NCBI RefSeq assembly: GCF_010015475.1
Contig: NZ_SSNI01000045.1
Span: 1-45,562 of the forward strand
DNA from: Pontibacter pamirensis
Lineage (GTDB): Bacteria > Bacteroidota > Bacteroidia > Cytophagales > Hymenobacteraceae
Length of the DNA stretch: 45,562 nucleotides
Direction: 5' to 3'
Both the position numbers and the translations under genes were made by a program. Positions 16,368 through 24,479 of this stretch are shown here, one piece after another (the stretch's first letter is position 1; every line of letters begins with the position of its first letter). Below the pieces are notes generated by a model. It made no database searches and was not told the DNA's origin. It was given only the letters and a program-made list of their open reading frames with translations.

Positions 16368-16643
16368 TCATGGGTTCTGCTGCAGCCATGCCTCGTAATC
16401 TCTCCCGGAAAGGTGCTGCCGCATATACTCCTTCAGTCCCTGCCGGTTTTGCTCTGCCGCAAAGCGACGGAAATCCACTACGCCTTTGGAGGCTTCGAAA
16501 CCCTCTTTTCTGAAGTAGTCTCGCATCGACTCATTGAGGGTGCTCAGCCAGTCTTCAAAATGGCTTGGCTCCGGCTCTGCCCTTGCTTGTCTGTAGTAAT
16601 CGGCGGCGGCCTGACCTATGCGCCGGAACTGTTGCTCCTCCAT
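16368..16643 (-). CDS. Small hypothetical protein, paralogue of 22075-22350
   Basis: 91 residues, all-helical and highly charged, with no signal or membrane segment. I do not recognise a named family. About two thirds of residues are identical to the product of 22075-22350. The last third is nearly invariant (GLKEYM, HLSGRDYEAWLQQN), and similarity at DNA level runs past the stop codon. Conserved Trp, Phe and Tyr positions (HFEDWL, DYFR, DFRRF) suggest a folded domain. It is single and convergent with the MBL gene. Confidence 0.65.
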   Translation of the reverse strand: MEEQQFRRIGQAAADYYRQARAEPEPSHFEDWLSTLNESMRDYFRKEGFEASKGVVDFRRFAAEQNRQGLKEYMRQHLSGRDYEAWLQQNP

Positions 16644-16766
16644 TTCTTTAAATTAATGCTTTTTGGCAAACTACAGCGCCCGGCTAATAGCAAGCTTGTT
16701 ATTTCCCTAGGCTAACAGCTTTATTTTCTCCGGCTCTGGCACAAGCTCCTTTTACTGGTCACAAGT

Positions 16767-16817
16767 CACCAGGCCACTACTTCGAGGTGTGCAACAGCGC
16801 GAAGCAGTGGCCTGGTG
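16767..16817. repeat. Long near-perfect hairpin (18-bp arms)
   Basis: Arms 16767-16784 and 16800-16817 match at 17 of 18 positions around a fifteen-base loop, with no T-run. It lies in the 400-base gap between divergent genes (16643 and 17045), where a terminator is not expected. The rest of this gap holds no gene I can see. Confidence 0.5.
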
Positions 16818-17044
16818 CCACTTTAAAAGTGGGCAGACGCGTAGACTAATTTTTAACCAACGCTGCTGCCCAGATTTTGTTTTAATGCGCTGTATGGCTA
16901 CCGGTGTAACAAAGGTGTTCTGCTAAAAATAGTATTTTCAGCAGGCAAAAAAGAGTAACATAGGTGATTGCAGCATAGTATAGTAGCAGAGGCTGCCAAA
17001 TGACTGCAGCGGTATGTTCTCTTCCTTAACATCAGGAAAAACTA

Positions 17045-18849
17045 ATGTTCAAAAATCTATTCGGAAAGCAGCTGAGCGATAGTATAAATGAGAAAGCCTA
17101 CGGCCTTCTGGATAAGGCCGACAATACCCTGTTCTACCTGAGCCTGATAGGAATCGGAATTCTGCTCTACGACCTGGGCTTTGTGCACAGAGAAGGGGAA
17201 AAAGAAACCCTGAGCAACTTCTATGTTGGCTATTCCCTTCTGCTCTTTCTCATCCTTACGCTTCGCCTGCTGCTGGCCAAAAGGCACGGGGTAAGCAAGG
17301 GCTGGTTCGTGGTGGAGTACGTTCTGGTCCTGCTCCTGGTAGGGGGAATAATTGTCCACTTCCTCTCAGACCAGTTTTTCGGGGGCACGGGGGCAGAGCA
17401 GTTCATCACGCGAAATTTCTTTACCTCCGGGCTTATCGTCTACACCTTCCTGATAGAGCTTTCCAAGCGCAGCATTAACCTCTACCGCATCCGCTTTAAC
17501 CCCGCCCTTCTCTTTGTCTTCAGCTTTCTCATCCTCATCTTCATTGGAACAGGGCTGTTGCTTCTTCCCAGGGCCACAGTGGGCGGCATCACCCTGCTCG
17601 ACGCGCTGTTCACCTCCACAAGCGCAGTGTGCGTAACCGGTTTAATCGTGGTGGACACGGCTACCTACTTCACCCTGTTCGGGAAAATCATTATCCTCAT
17701 TCTGATTCAGCTGGGTGCCTTGGGCATTATCACCTTTACCAGCTTTCTGGCTATGTTCTTTGAAGGGAACGCCTCTTTCCGTAACCAGCTCTTCATGCAG
17801 AACATCATGAACGAGGAGAAGCTCGGGGAGACCATGCGCACTGTCGGGAAAATTGTGGTTTTCACATTCACTGTAGAAGCGGTGGGTGCCGCTTTCATTT
17901 ACGCCACTATCAGTGACGCTGCTTTTGCGGGAGTGCCGGACCGGATAGGATTCTCTGTTTTCCATGCCATCTCTGCTTTCTGCAACGCCGGTTTCTCTAC
18001 TATGACCGCAGGTCTGAACGATGTTGGCTTCAGGTACAACTATGACTTCCAGCTGGTGATCATCTGCCTCATCATCCTTGGCGGTATCGGGTTCCCCATT
18101 CTCTTCAACCTGTATGGGTACCTGATGGAAGTAAGCCGGAACCGTTTTCGGCAGGTCAACTTTGATGAAAAGTATGTTCATACTTCCCGCATCGTCACCG
18201 TCAACACCAAGATTGTGCTTATCACAACTGCTGTTTTGCTTGTTGCCGGCACCATCATCTACTTTATTACGGAATATAACAGCACGCTGGCAGACCACAC
18301 AGGCTATGGCAAGTTTGTAACCTCTCTTTTCGGTTCCGTCACACCACGCACTGCCGGCTTCAACACCGTGGACATGACCCAGCTCACGCTTCCCCTGGTG
18401 CTGGTTTACCTGCTGCTGATGTGGATAGGGGCCTCGCCCGGCTCAACGGGAGGGGGAATAAAAACAACCACCTTCGCGCTCGCCGTCATGAACACCGTCA
18501 GCATCGCGCGCTAGAGGCCTTCGGTCGTGAGATTGCAAGTAAGTCGGTGCGGGAGGCTTTCGCCGTCATGCTGCTTTCCTTCCTGGTCATTGGCCTGGCA
18601 ACCCTGCTAGTCTCTTACTTTAACCCGGAGATACAGCTGATAACGATTGCCTTCGAGACTTTCTCCGCCTTCAGCACCGTTGGGCTGAGCCTAGGAATCA
18701 CCGGGAACCTTCATGCCGGGAGCAAGGTCGTTATCATCATCACCATGTTCCTGGGCAGGGTGGGCATCTTTACCCTGATTGCCAGCATCGTAACAAAAGT
18801 GAACACCCGGTTTTACCGCTACCCGACAGAGAGCATCATCATCACGTAA
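17045..18849 (+). pseudogene. trkH: TrkH/KtrB-type K+ transporter subunit, frameshifted near 18500
   Basis: Polytopic potassium-uptake protein of the TrkH/KtrB superfamily, made of four M1-P-M2 repeats. The first frame (17045-18514) holds filter loops A (STSAVCVTGLIVVD, about 190-203), B (SAFCNAGFST) and C (SVTPRTAGFNT) and ends in ALAVMNTVSIAR-stop. The protein continues in the -1 frame with ALEAFGREIASKSVREAF, the last membrane helices and loop D (FSAFSTVGLS), to 18849. The net change equals loss of one base, modulo three. Without loop D the pore cannot form, so the gene is inactive unless the shift is a sequence error. trkA follows 15 bases later. An alternative reading, programmed frameshifting, has no obvious slippery site. 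Confidence 0.8.
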
Positions 18850-18864
18850 GCAAAGACAGCACTT

Positions 18865-19548
18865 ATGAAGTACATTATCATCGGTTTAGGCTATTTTGGC
18901 TCTTCGCTCTCCATGAGGCTGACAGAGATGGGGCATGAGGTGATAGCCGTCGACAAGGACCTGGAAAAGGTCACCCAGTATAAAGACCTGGTCACGCACA
19001 CGGTGGCCCTTGACGCCACCAGTATTCAGGCGCTGGGCACCCTCCCCCTCCATGACACAGACGTGGTGCTGGTGGGCATCGGGGAGAACTTCGGTGCCTC
19101 TGTGATGGCGGTGGCGAACCTGAAGCAGCTGCAGGTAAAAAAACTCATCGGGCGCGCCATATCGCCGCTGCACCAGACCGTGCTGGAGGCTATCGGGGTG
19201 GACAAAATAATCAGCCCGGAGGCAGAGTCAGCCGAGCGCCATGCCAAGAGCATGGACATGAAGGGGGTCATAGACTCCTTTGACCTGACGGAGGATTACA
19301 ACATTATTGAGGCCACGGTGCCGGACAGGTATGTGGGGCAGACTATCGGGGAGGTAAACTTCCGGCAGCGGTTCAACATCAACGTGCTGACCGTTATCCG
19401 GATGAGGGATAGCCGGAACCTGTTTGGAAAGCCTCACAAAAAACCAGCCGCCGTAGGGGTGGTTTCCCCCGATACAAGGTTCGAGGCCGGAGACATCCTG
19501 GTGCTTTTTGGCAAGATAGAGGACATCGAAAGGCTGCTCCACCAATAA
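18865..19548 (+). CDS. trkA: TrkA/KtrA-type K+ channel regulatory subunit
   Basis: 227 residues. The N-terminal RCK-N Rossmann domain carries GLGYFG (7-12) and an acidic VDKDLEKV end of strand 2 for NAD(H)/nucleotide binding. The C-terminal RCK-C domain covers about 140-227 and ends LVLFGKIEDIERLL. This single-unit form resembles KtrA more than the double E. coli TrkA. It forms a ring on the cytoplasmic face that gates TrkH/KtrB. It lies 15 bases after the transporter gene in one operon, and its frame is intact although the partner is broken. Confidence 0.88.
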   Translation: MKYIIIGLGYFGSSLSMRLTEMGHEVIAVDKDLEKVTQYKDLVTHTVALDATSIQALGTLPLHDTDVVLVGIGENFGASVMAVANLKQLQVKKLIGRAISPLHQTVLEAIGVDKIISPEAESAERHAKSMDMKGVIDSFDLTEDYNIIEATVPDRYVGQTIGEVNFRQRFNINVLTVIRMRDSRNLFGKPHKKPAAVGVVSPDTRFEAGDILVLFGKIEDIERLLHQ

Positions 19549-19572
19549 GATAACGAGCACCTGCCTGCCTCC

Positions 19573-19770
19573 TTACCCCATGTAAGGGTCCGGAAGTGGC
19601 ATCCAGGCGACAACGCTGAAGGTGGCCTCTGTGGGAATGAGAGTGTGTATCGCTTTAGCGGCATCAACATAGCCTAACTCAACAGTTCTGGCTCCCTTGT
19701 CATCTGTCAGTGTCAGGATGATAGGCTTTCCCTGCTCCGGGAGCCGCTCTTCGATAGAAATTCAATTCAT
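19573..19770 (-). pseudogene. DUF551-family protein with stop at codon 3
   Basis: From ATG 19770-19768 the frame reads Met-Asn-TGA-Ile-Ser-Ile-Glu-Glu-Arg-Leu-Pro-Glu and then runs open for 62 codons to TAA 19575-19573, ending VVAWMPLPDPYMG. DUF551 proteins begin with W-I-S-V/I-E/K-E/D-R-L-P-E and end with a W-M-P-L-P motif, so the TGA replaces the first conserved tryptophan (TGG to TGA). No other start codon lies before the motif. The rest is unspoiled, which points to a recent mutation or a sequence error. It is antisense-oriented to and convergent with trkA. Confidence 0.75.
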
Positions 19771-19930
19771 GGGCAAGGCTAATTATCCTTGGAGAAGGGT
19801 CTGTGAACAAGTATAGCTAATATAAAGAAAAAAGCCTTACTCTTGGACTTGTTCTACTTACTATGAAGCGGCTTATTGTTCTATAACGCTTTATATGTTC
19901 AGTAAGCAGGAACTTTCTATATTTCGGATG

Positions 19931-20962
19931 CTATTGTTGGTATCTCCTGTCTGGCCTGCCGTTATCTCTTCTGTCACTGCCTGACCCACCGTTATCAGGT
20001 GAGCCATCGTCTTCTGTGCCGCCGGCCACTCTGTCGGCATGGAAGGCACCGCGCTGCCCCATCGGCTCTTCCCGCCCAGTAGTGGTGTCTTTTGCAGTCT
20101 GGTGCTCCAGCTCCGAGTTTATTTCGGCGCCTAGCAGGATGACAAAACTGGTCAGGTTAAACCATAGCATGAGGATGATGACAGCGGCAACAGGACCGTA
20201 GGTCTCGCTGTAGCTGCCGAAGTTTTTAACGTACCACGAAAACAGCAGGGAACCTATCAGCCACAGGACGGTGGCCACACCAGAGCCCCAGCTTACCCAC
20301 CTGAACTTAGGATTGTCTCTGTAGGGAGCCACTTTGTAGAGGACGGCGAGCCCAAACATCAGCACAGCAGCCAACAGCACCCATCTTCCCCACTGCAACA
20401 CCGTTTCCAGCGTACCGGGTAGGCCAAGGTTGCCCACCAGCGCAGGAAAGGCCACTACCAGTGCAAAACCAAGGCTGCCCAGTACAATGCCCCCAACGGT
20501 GAAGAGCATGGTGATGCCATTTAGCTTTAAGAATCCACGCCCTTCCTCTTCGTCATAGGCAATGTTTATGCCTTCGAACAAGGACTTGGTCCCGCTGTTG
20601 GCACTCCACAGACTAAGCAGAATGCTAAGCGCTACGCCCCATCCAAGCGCAGAGCCAGAAGCGTCCTTTGCCATGCTGCGCAGTCTTTCTGCCAGCAGGT
20701 CGTGGGCCTCCTGCGGTAAATAGGTCGCCAGCTGCTCTATATGCTGTTCTACCACTGCCGGCTCTGTTACCAGTCCGTAGATGGAGATGATGGCTGTCAG
20801 CAAAGGGAAAAGCGCCAGGAAAAAGTAAAAGGCAACACCAGCTGCTACAATGTGAATATTGTCAGCGCCTAACTGCCCTTTTACCCTCAGCATTACCTGC
20901 TTCCATCCTTTACCGGGTATATCTTTGGGACTGTCCGCGTCTGTTCCTCTGTTATCTTTCAT
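19931..20962 (-). CDS. YihY/BrkB-family inner-membrane protein
   Basis: 343 residues from ATG 20962 (MKDNRGTDADSPKD). A longer frame reaches 21073, but its first 37 residues lack any family feature. The YihY/virulence factor BrkB family has six membrane helices: the first is VAAGVAFYFFLALFPLLTAI, and the last includes AAVIILMLWFNLTSFVILLG followed by AEINSELEH, all present here. The family was once called tRNA processing RNase BN by mistake, and its true role is unknown. The C-terminus is a long Gly/Asp/Arg-rich disordered tail (GGTEDDGSPDNGGSGSDRRD). Confidence 0.85.
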   Translation of the reverse strand: MKDNRGTDADSPKDIPGKGWKQVMLRVKGQLGADNIHIVAAGVAFYFFLALFPLLTAIISIYGLVTEPAVVEQHIEQLATYLPQEAHDLLAERLRSMAKDASGSALGWGVALSILLSLWSANSGTKSLFEGINIAYDEEEGRGFLKLNGITMLFTVGGIVLGSLGFALVVAFPALVGNLGLPGTLETVLQWGRWVLLAAVLMFGLAVLYKVAPYRDNPKFRWVSWGSGVATVLWLIGSLLFSWYVKNFGSYSETYGPVAAVIILMLWFNLTSFVILLGAEINSELEHQTAKDTTTGREEPMGQRGAFHADRVAGGTEDDGSPDNGGSGSDRRDNGRPDRRYQQ

Positions 20963-21171
20963 GTGCCTGTGTTTTTGCTCTGTTAGCTTATCAAACGAAG
21001 CACGGTTTGAAGGGTTAACACCCAGCGCGTGCCTTAGACAAAGCAAAGCGCTTTTGAAGGCTCGGTGCACCACCTCATAAGCAGCGACTCAATGCAATTG
21101 AGCTCTTCCCTGTCTCCTGTACTTCCTTGTACATTGGGTACCAGGGAAAGCCATGAGGGTTCTCTCCAACC

Positions 21172-21352
21172 GGTCAACGCTTTTTCTGTACAACTCTATT
21201 TCAAGTAACTATAATAGAGGCTCTTGAGAAAATATTTTCAAGCTCACTCTGACTTAGTTGAAGCGCCTGAATGCCCCTTTCCACCTGCCTTAACCCTGCC
21301 TTCAGTTGTCATGCTTATTCAACAGTGCTCGCGCTGTCCATTGATTTCAGGA
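21172..21352. repeat. Conserved-variable-conserved repeat, copy 1
   Basis: Two blocks, 21172-21224 and about 21300-21352, are nearly the same as blocks at 41395-41447 and 41490-41542, in the same order and orientation. The middle differs in sequence and length (about 75 versus 43 bases). No long frame spans it. It may be the footprint of a deleted mobile element or a repeated non-coding unit. The surrounding gap 21074-21549 contains no gene. Confidence 0.55.
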
Positions 21353-21450
21353 CGGGTCAATGAAATAGGAAATCTCAAAAAAACGTGAAGTTCTTGAGAT
21401 GCTTTTATAATCAGCAGTCTTCGTACTTACCATAATAGGTGTTATAGGTG

Positions 21451-21489
21451 AAAACGCCCCCAGAGCCTCCTGGAGGGGGCAGGCGTTTT
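21451..21489. terminator. Orphan terminator-like hairpin
   Basis: AAAACGCC at 21451-21458 pairs with GGCGTTTT at 21482-21489, enclosing a second C-rich/G-rich stem. The hairpin is flanked by A and T runs and could work in both directions, yet it lies between the 5' ends of two divergent genes, where a terminator has no obvious gene to serve. Confidence 0.55.
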
Positions 21490-21545
21490 GGTACTTTCAC
21501 AGGAGTGCCTGTTTAGTGGAATATCCCCGTATATTAAGTTATATA

Positions 21546-21585
21546 CTAGATGTATGACAGGAACGCTAGATGTATGACAGGAACG
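21546..21585 (+). repeat. 20-bp tandem duplication at the response-regulator start
   Basis: Bases 21546-21565 and 21566-21585 are identical. The unit contains ATGACAGGAACG, the start region of the response regulator, so the start codon exists twice in different frames. It looks like a recent slippage or segmental duplication. Confidence 0.85.
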
Positions 21586-21972
21586 GAAGAATCAAAAATA
21601 AAAAAGATACTACTGGTGGATGATGATCCTACTGTCGCTTTTTTAACGCAGAGACTACTTAAACAAGCGGCGGCAGAAGCAGATGTCCAGCTAGCGAAGA
21701 ATGGACGGGAAGCCCTTGATATACTCAGGGAAGTATATCTGAGAAAGCAATGTCACGTGTTAATTCTGCTGGACATCAACATGCCGGTCATGGACGGCTT
21801 CGAGTTTCTGGAGGAGTTTCAGGAGTCTGCTAACCTGAGCACTGCCGCCATCAGCATCGTTTTGCTTAGCTCCTCCGCGCACCACCTGGATATGGCAAAG
21901 GCAAGGAACTACCCAACCATTGGTTATATCCAAAAGCCCCTAACCCTGGATAAGCTATTAGAATTTTTGTGA
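21574..21972 (+). CDS. Single-domain response regulator (CheY-like receiver)
   Basis: 132 residues from ATG 21574 (MTGTEESKIKKILLVDDDP), consisting only of a receiver domain. The acidic pocket is D16-D17-D18, the phospho-acceptor is D67 in LLDINMPVMDGFEF, a Ser pair (LLSSSAHH) takes the switch position, and the conserved lysine is in YIQKPLT. No output domain follows, so it acts through protein contacts or in a phosphorelay. An upstream ATG at 21550 in the same frame would add eight residues made by the tandem duplication. No kinase is adjacent; the nearest is the broken one at 24480-25542. Confidence 0.85.
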   Translation: MTGTEESKIKKILLVDDDPTVAFLTQRLLKQAAAEADVQLAKNGREALDILREVYLRKQCHVLILLDINMPVMDGFEFLEEFQESANLSTAAISIVLLSSSAHHLDMAKARNYPTIGYIQKPLTLDKLLEFL

Positions 21973-22074
21973 CACGCACGCCACCAGCTCTGTTTTGACG
22001 GTAAGGGTAAGAGCTGTCCTATTAAACTATAATCTTGTTTATAGCCTATAAGCAAGGTTATGCTCATCAGAACC

Positions 22075-22350
22075 TCATGAATTCTGCTGCAGCCATGCCT
22101 CGTAATCACGCCCGGAAAGGTGCCGCCGCATGTACTCCTTCAGCCCCTGTCCATTTTGCTCGGCCACAAACCGGCGGAAATCCAGTACGTCTTTGGAAGC
22201 TTCAAAGCCTTGCCTCCTGAAGTAGTTTTGCATGGGCCCATTCATGCTCTCCAGCCAGTCGTCGAAATGGTGGGGCTGTGGCGCCGCCTCTGCCTGCTTG
22301 AAGTAGCTGGCGGCAGCCTGGTTGATGCGTAGGAGCTGGTTCTCTTTCAT
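22075..22350 (-). CDS. Small hypothetical protein, paralogue of 16368-16643
   Basis: 91 residues, helical and charged, unrecognised. It aligns without gaps to the product of 16368-16643 over its full length. The block from DFRRF to WLQQN is almost the same, while the N-terminal third differs more (LLRINQAAASYF versus FRRIGQAAADYY). Conserved HFDDWL and YFR motifs suggest a ligand or partner surface. It lies 26 bases after the 95-residue gene on the same strand, so the two are probably co-transcribed, and it is convergent with the response regulator. Confidence 0.65.
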   Translation of the reverse strand: MKENQLLRINQAAASYFKQAEAAPQPHHFDDWLESMNGPMQNYFRRQGFEASKDVLDFRRFVAEQNGQGLKEYMRRHLSGRDYEAWLQQNS

Positions 22351-22376
22351 CTCCTGAATTCAAAGCTAAAAAGCAC

Positions 22377-22664
22377 CTAAAGGCTTCCCAGGACCTTCAG
22401 TTGCTTCTCAAAGTCGCTGTGCAGCATCAGCATGGCCGACAGGCCGGTTGTTTGGGAGAGTCTGAAGCGCAGGACCAGGTCGGGGTCCTGCACGCTCTGG
22501 TAGTAAAAGGAGCGCTGCCCGATGTGGGGCAGCTCCGTGGCGGCCACGCTCCGGAAGTTACGCCTGAAGTAGTCTGCCGACATGGCCTTGGCTTCCCCGT
22601 TGTGCTGGTACCGGATGTCCTCCCCCTCCAGGAAAGGCAGCACGTGCTCATTGAACTTCTCCAT
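22377..22664 (-). CDS. Small hypothetical protein, upstream partner of the 91-residue gene
   Basis: 95 residues, with no family recognised. It has mixed alpha/beta character (FNEHVLPFLEGEDIRYQHNG, SFYYQSVQDPDLVLRFRLSQ) and no signal peptide or membrane helix. It is the first gene of a two-gene minus-strand unit with 22075-22350. The intergenic DNA upstream (22665-22989) shows no further gene and is shared with the divergent exported protein at 22990. Confidence 0.55.
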   Translation of the reverse strand: MEKFNEHVLPFLEGEDIRYQHNGEAKAMSADYFRRNFRSVAATELPHIGQRSFYYQSVQDPDLVLRFRLSQTTGLSAMLMLHSDFEKQLKVLGSL

Positions 22665-22989
22665 ATGCCTAAATTTATCAACCCTCCCAAAGCCAGACAG
22701 TTGGCTCTATCCGGGAGAAAGACATCTTCATACCCGGAAAACAACCTCAGGGTTACAAGCCGCCCCGGCAGGGAAGAAGGGCAACTCTCACCTCCCTTGT
22801 GCGCACCTGAGGTAATCATCCACAGAGTGTGGAGTCAGGCCCACAGTCCACGCATTGCTTCCACACTTCCCGTCTTTTGCTTATTTCTCTGTAAATCTGT
22901 AAAGCGCTGAGAGCCTTTTAATAAAATGGCCTTTAACTGTTTTGGCACGGTTCTGCTATTGCATGAGGCAGAACTTAAAGAATAAAACT

Positions 22990-23334
22990 ATGAAAAAAGT
23001 AACTTTTCTGGCAGCAGCCATCGCATTAATGGGAATGTCTTCAATGGATGCAAATGCACAGACCACTACCACGCAGGAGCAGGCCCCGGCAACACAGCAG
23101 GGCCAGGAAGAGAAAAAGGAGAAAGTAACACAAGACCAGCTACCGGCGCCAGTTCAGGCAGCGCTGAAGAGCGACACCTACAAAGACTGGACAATAGGGG
23201 ACATCTATGCCATAAAGCCTGCCGCAGGGGCCACTGCAGGTGTTCTGGTGTATGAGGTAATGATGACCAACGCGCAGGGCCAGACAGGTGTTGTCAGAAT
23301 GGACGAGAAAGGCGGCGACGCCTCTAAAAAGTAG
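22990..23334 (+). CDS. Small exported protein, possibly PepSY-like
   Basis: 114 residues from ATG 22990, where a standard Sec signal begins (MKKVTFLAAAIALMG, cleavage after DANA-QT). An upstream in-frame ATG would spoil the signal. The mature part has a Gln/Thr/Glu-rich linker (25-55) and a domain with LPAPVQAALKSDTYKDW and GVLVYEVMMTNAQGQ. That order (helix, then strands with a YEV core) resembles PepSY-like periplasmic proteins of Bacteroidota, which is a weak similarity. A hairpin terminator lies 22 bases after the stop. Confidence 0.7.
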   Translation: MKKVTFLAAAIALMGMSSMDANAQTTTTQEQAPATQQGQEEKKEKVTQDQLPAPVQAALKSDTYKDWTIGDIYAIKPAAGATAGVLVYEVMMTNAQGQTGVVRMDEKGGDASKK

Positions 23335-23356
23335 TGAACGAATAGGTAAACTGTTG

Positions 23357-23385
23357 AAAAGGGCCTCCGCGTTGCGGGGGCTTTC
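23357..23385 (+). terminator. Terminator of the exported-protein gene
   Basis: A G/C-rich stem (GGGCCTCCGC with GCGGGGGC, containing G-U pairs) with a three-base loop and flanking A/T, 22 bases after the stop at 23334. Confidence 0.6.
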
Positions 23386-23546
23386 TACTTCCCTCTCCTG
23401 TCTTCACGCACAAGGAAACAAAGGGGAACAGAAGGTAGGTTGCCTTCGCTCAGCAAATAAAGGCGGATAAGCTTACGGATAAATGCGTAATCTTAGAGGC
23501 TATGGCAACTTCCATTTCTTACTTTCCATATAACAGCAGGCTTATG

Positions 23547-23577
23547 AAGAAGGCTCCTCTAGATGAGGAGCCTTCTT
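23547..23577. terminator. Bidirectional terminator
   Basis: A perfect 13-base stem AAGAAGGCTCCTC/GAGGAGCCTTCTT with a five-base loop, followed by TGTTTT on the plus strand. It lies between the exported-protein gene and the convergent gene ending at 23604, near the latter's 3' end. Confidence 0.75.
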
Positions 23578-23603
23578 GTTTTATGAAGGATAATGCAGTT
23601 ATT

Positions 23604-23939
23604 TTAGCGCGCCCTGCTTTTTTCCAGCTGCTCCAGCTGCAGGAGCAGCCTCATGGTGTGGCAGGCACTGGAACTGCCGGTGTCATATCCTTGCACGTCA
23701 AACTCTCTTTTTCCCTGTGGGGAAATCCTGTTGTACAGCACCTTGAGGTAAAGAACGTAGCGGTTTATCTGGCCGCTGAGGAACCTGTAGAACTCGGGAT
23801 TCTCGGTGGCCTGGTCCAGGAAAGCCACCTTCTGGGCTTCCGCGTCCCTGATTTCAACGTGGATGGCGCGGCTGGCCTCCTGCCTTGTGAGCGCCTCCTC
23901 CTGCACCCTGTCGAAAAACCTGTCTATGTCGAAATGCAT
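23604..23939 (-). CDS. Hypothetical helical protein
   Basis: 111 residues, unrecognised. It is rich in charged helices (IDRFFDRVQEEALTRQEASR, LLLQLEQLEKSRAR), with a more hydrophobic centre (QINRYVLYLKVLYN). There is no signal or transmembrane segment. It stops just inside the terminator region at 23547-23577. It belongs to a run of small minus-strand genes with lineage-specific look (22075 to 26766) that surrounds the broken histidine kinase. No function can be proposed. Confidence 0.55.
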   Translation of the reverse strand: MHFDIDRFFDRVQEEALTRQEASRAIHVEIRDAEAQKVAFLDQATENPEFYRFLSGQINRYVLYLKVLYNRISPQGKREFDVQGYDTGSSSACHTMRLLLQLEQLEKSRAR

Positions 23940-24040
23940 CTTAAATGCCCCCTCTTCTTGTAACTACCTGTAACTGTGAAAAAACCTAGTGTACGATGCG
24001 GCAACTACTTGGTTTAAGGGAACAGCCAAAATGTGCAGCC

Positions 24041-24274
24041 TCAGACTGCCAGAAAGGTTTGCTTCAGCCTGGCTATCCCGCCGGCGTCTACCACCTCCCC
24101 CTCACCCATCAGCAGGCTCAGCTCCGCCATCAGCAATGGGTCTGACAGGAACATCCTATCCTGGTACAGGCCGTGGAGAAAGAAGCGGCAGTAAAGGCGG
24201 TTTGTGCTGACGAGCGTCAGCACAAGCATGTCGCAGTCGGTAAGCCGGGTTAAAAACTCAGTTAATTCACTCAT
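24041..24274 (-). CDS. Hypothetical small protein
   Basis: 77 residues, unrecognised. It has helical and beta segments with several Met, Leu and Cys residues (FLTRLTDCDMLVLTLVSTN, FLSDPLLMAELSLLMGEG), no signal, and an acidic C-terminal half. Composition and frame use are compatible with a gene. The start ATG at 24274 has an A/T-rich leader. It is separated by 101 bases from the preceding minus-strand gene and by 205 bases from the end of the kinase. Confidence 0.5.
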   Translation of the reverse strand: MSELTEFLTRLTDCDMLVLTLVSTNRLYCRFFLHGLYQDRMFLSDPLLMAELSLLMGEGEVVDAGGIARLKQTFLAV

Positions 24275-24479
24275 GCCAGCCTGTTCTATGCTATGGGAAC
24301 GTAAACATAGCTAATATGTATATATAAAGTTAGGTATGCCTACTGTATTTTTCTGCTGCTGTTACAGGAAGATAGTGAACAGGGGCAGTAAAGTGAACCT
24401 TGCAACCTGTTCCGGCAAAGAGTGCGGGCGGCAAATACATGTGGTATTGCCTGTTCATAACCTTGCTGCGTTATCTTAA

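Noticed and set aside
19434..19670. 78-residue minus-strand frame overlapping trkA and the DUF551 region
   Set aside because: The adjacent frame gives the clear DUF551 sequence, so this frame is a shadow.
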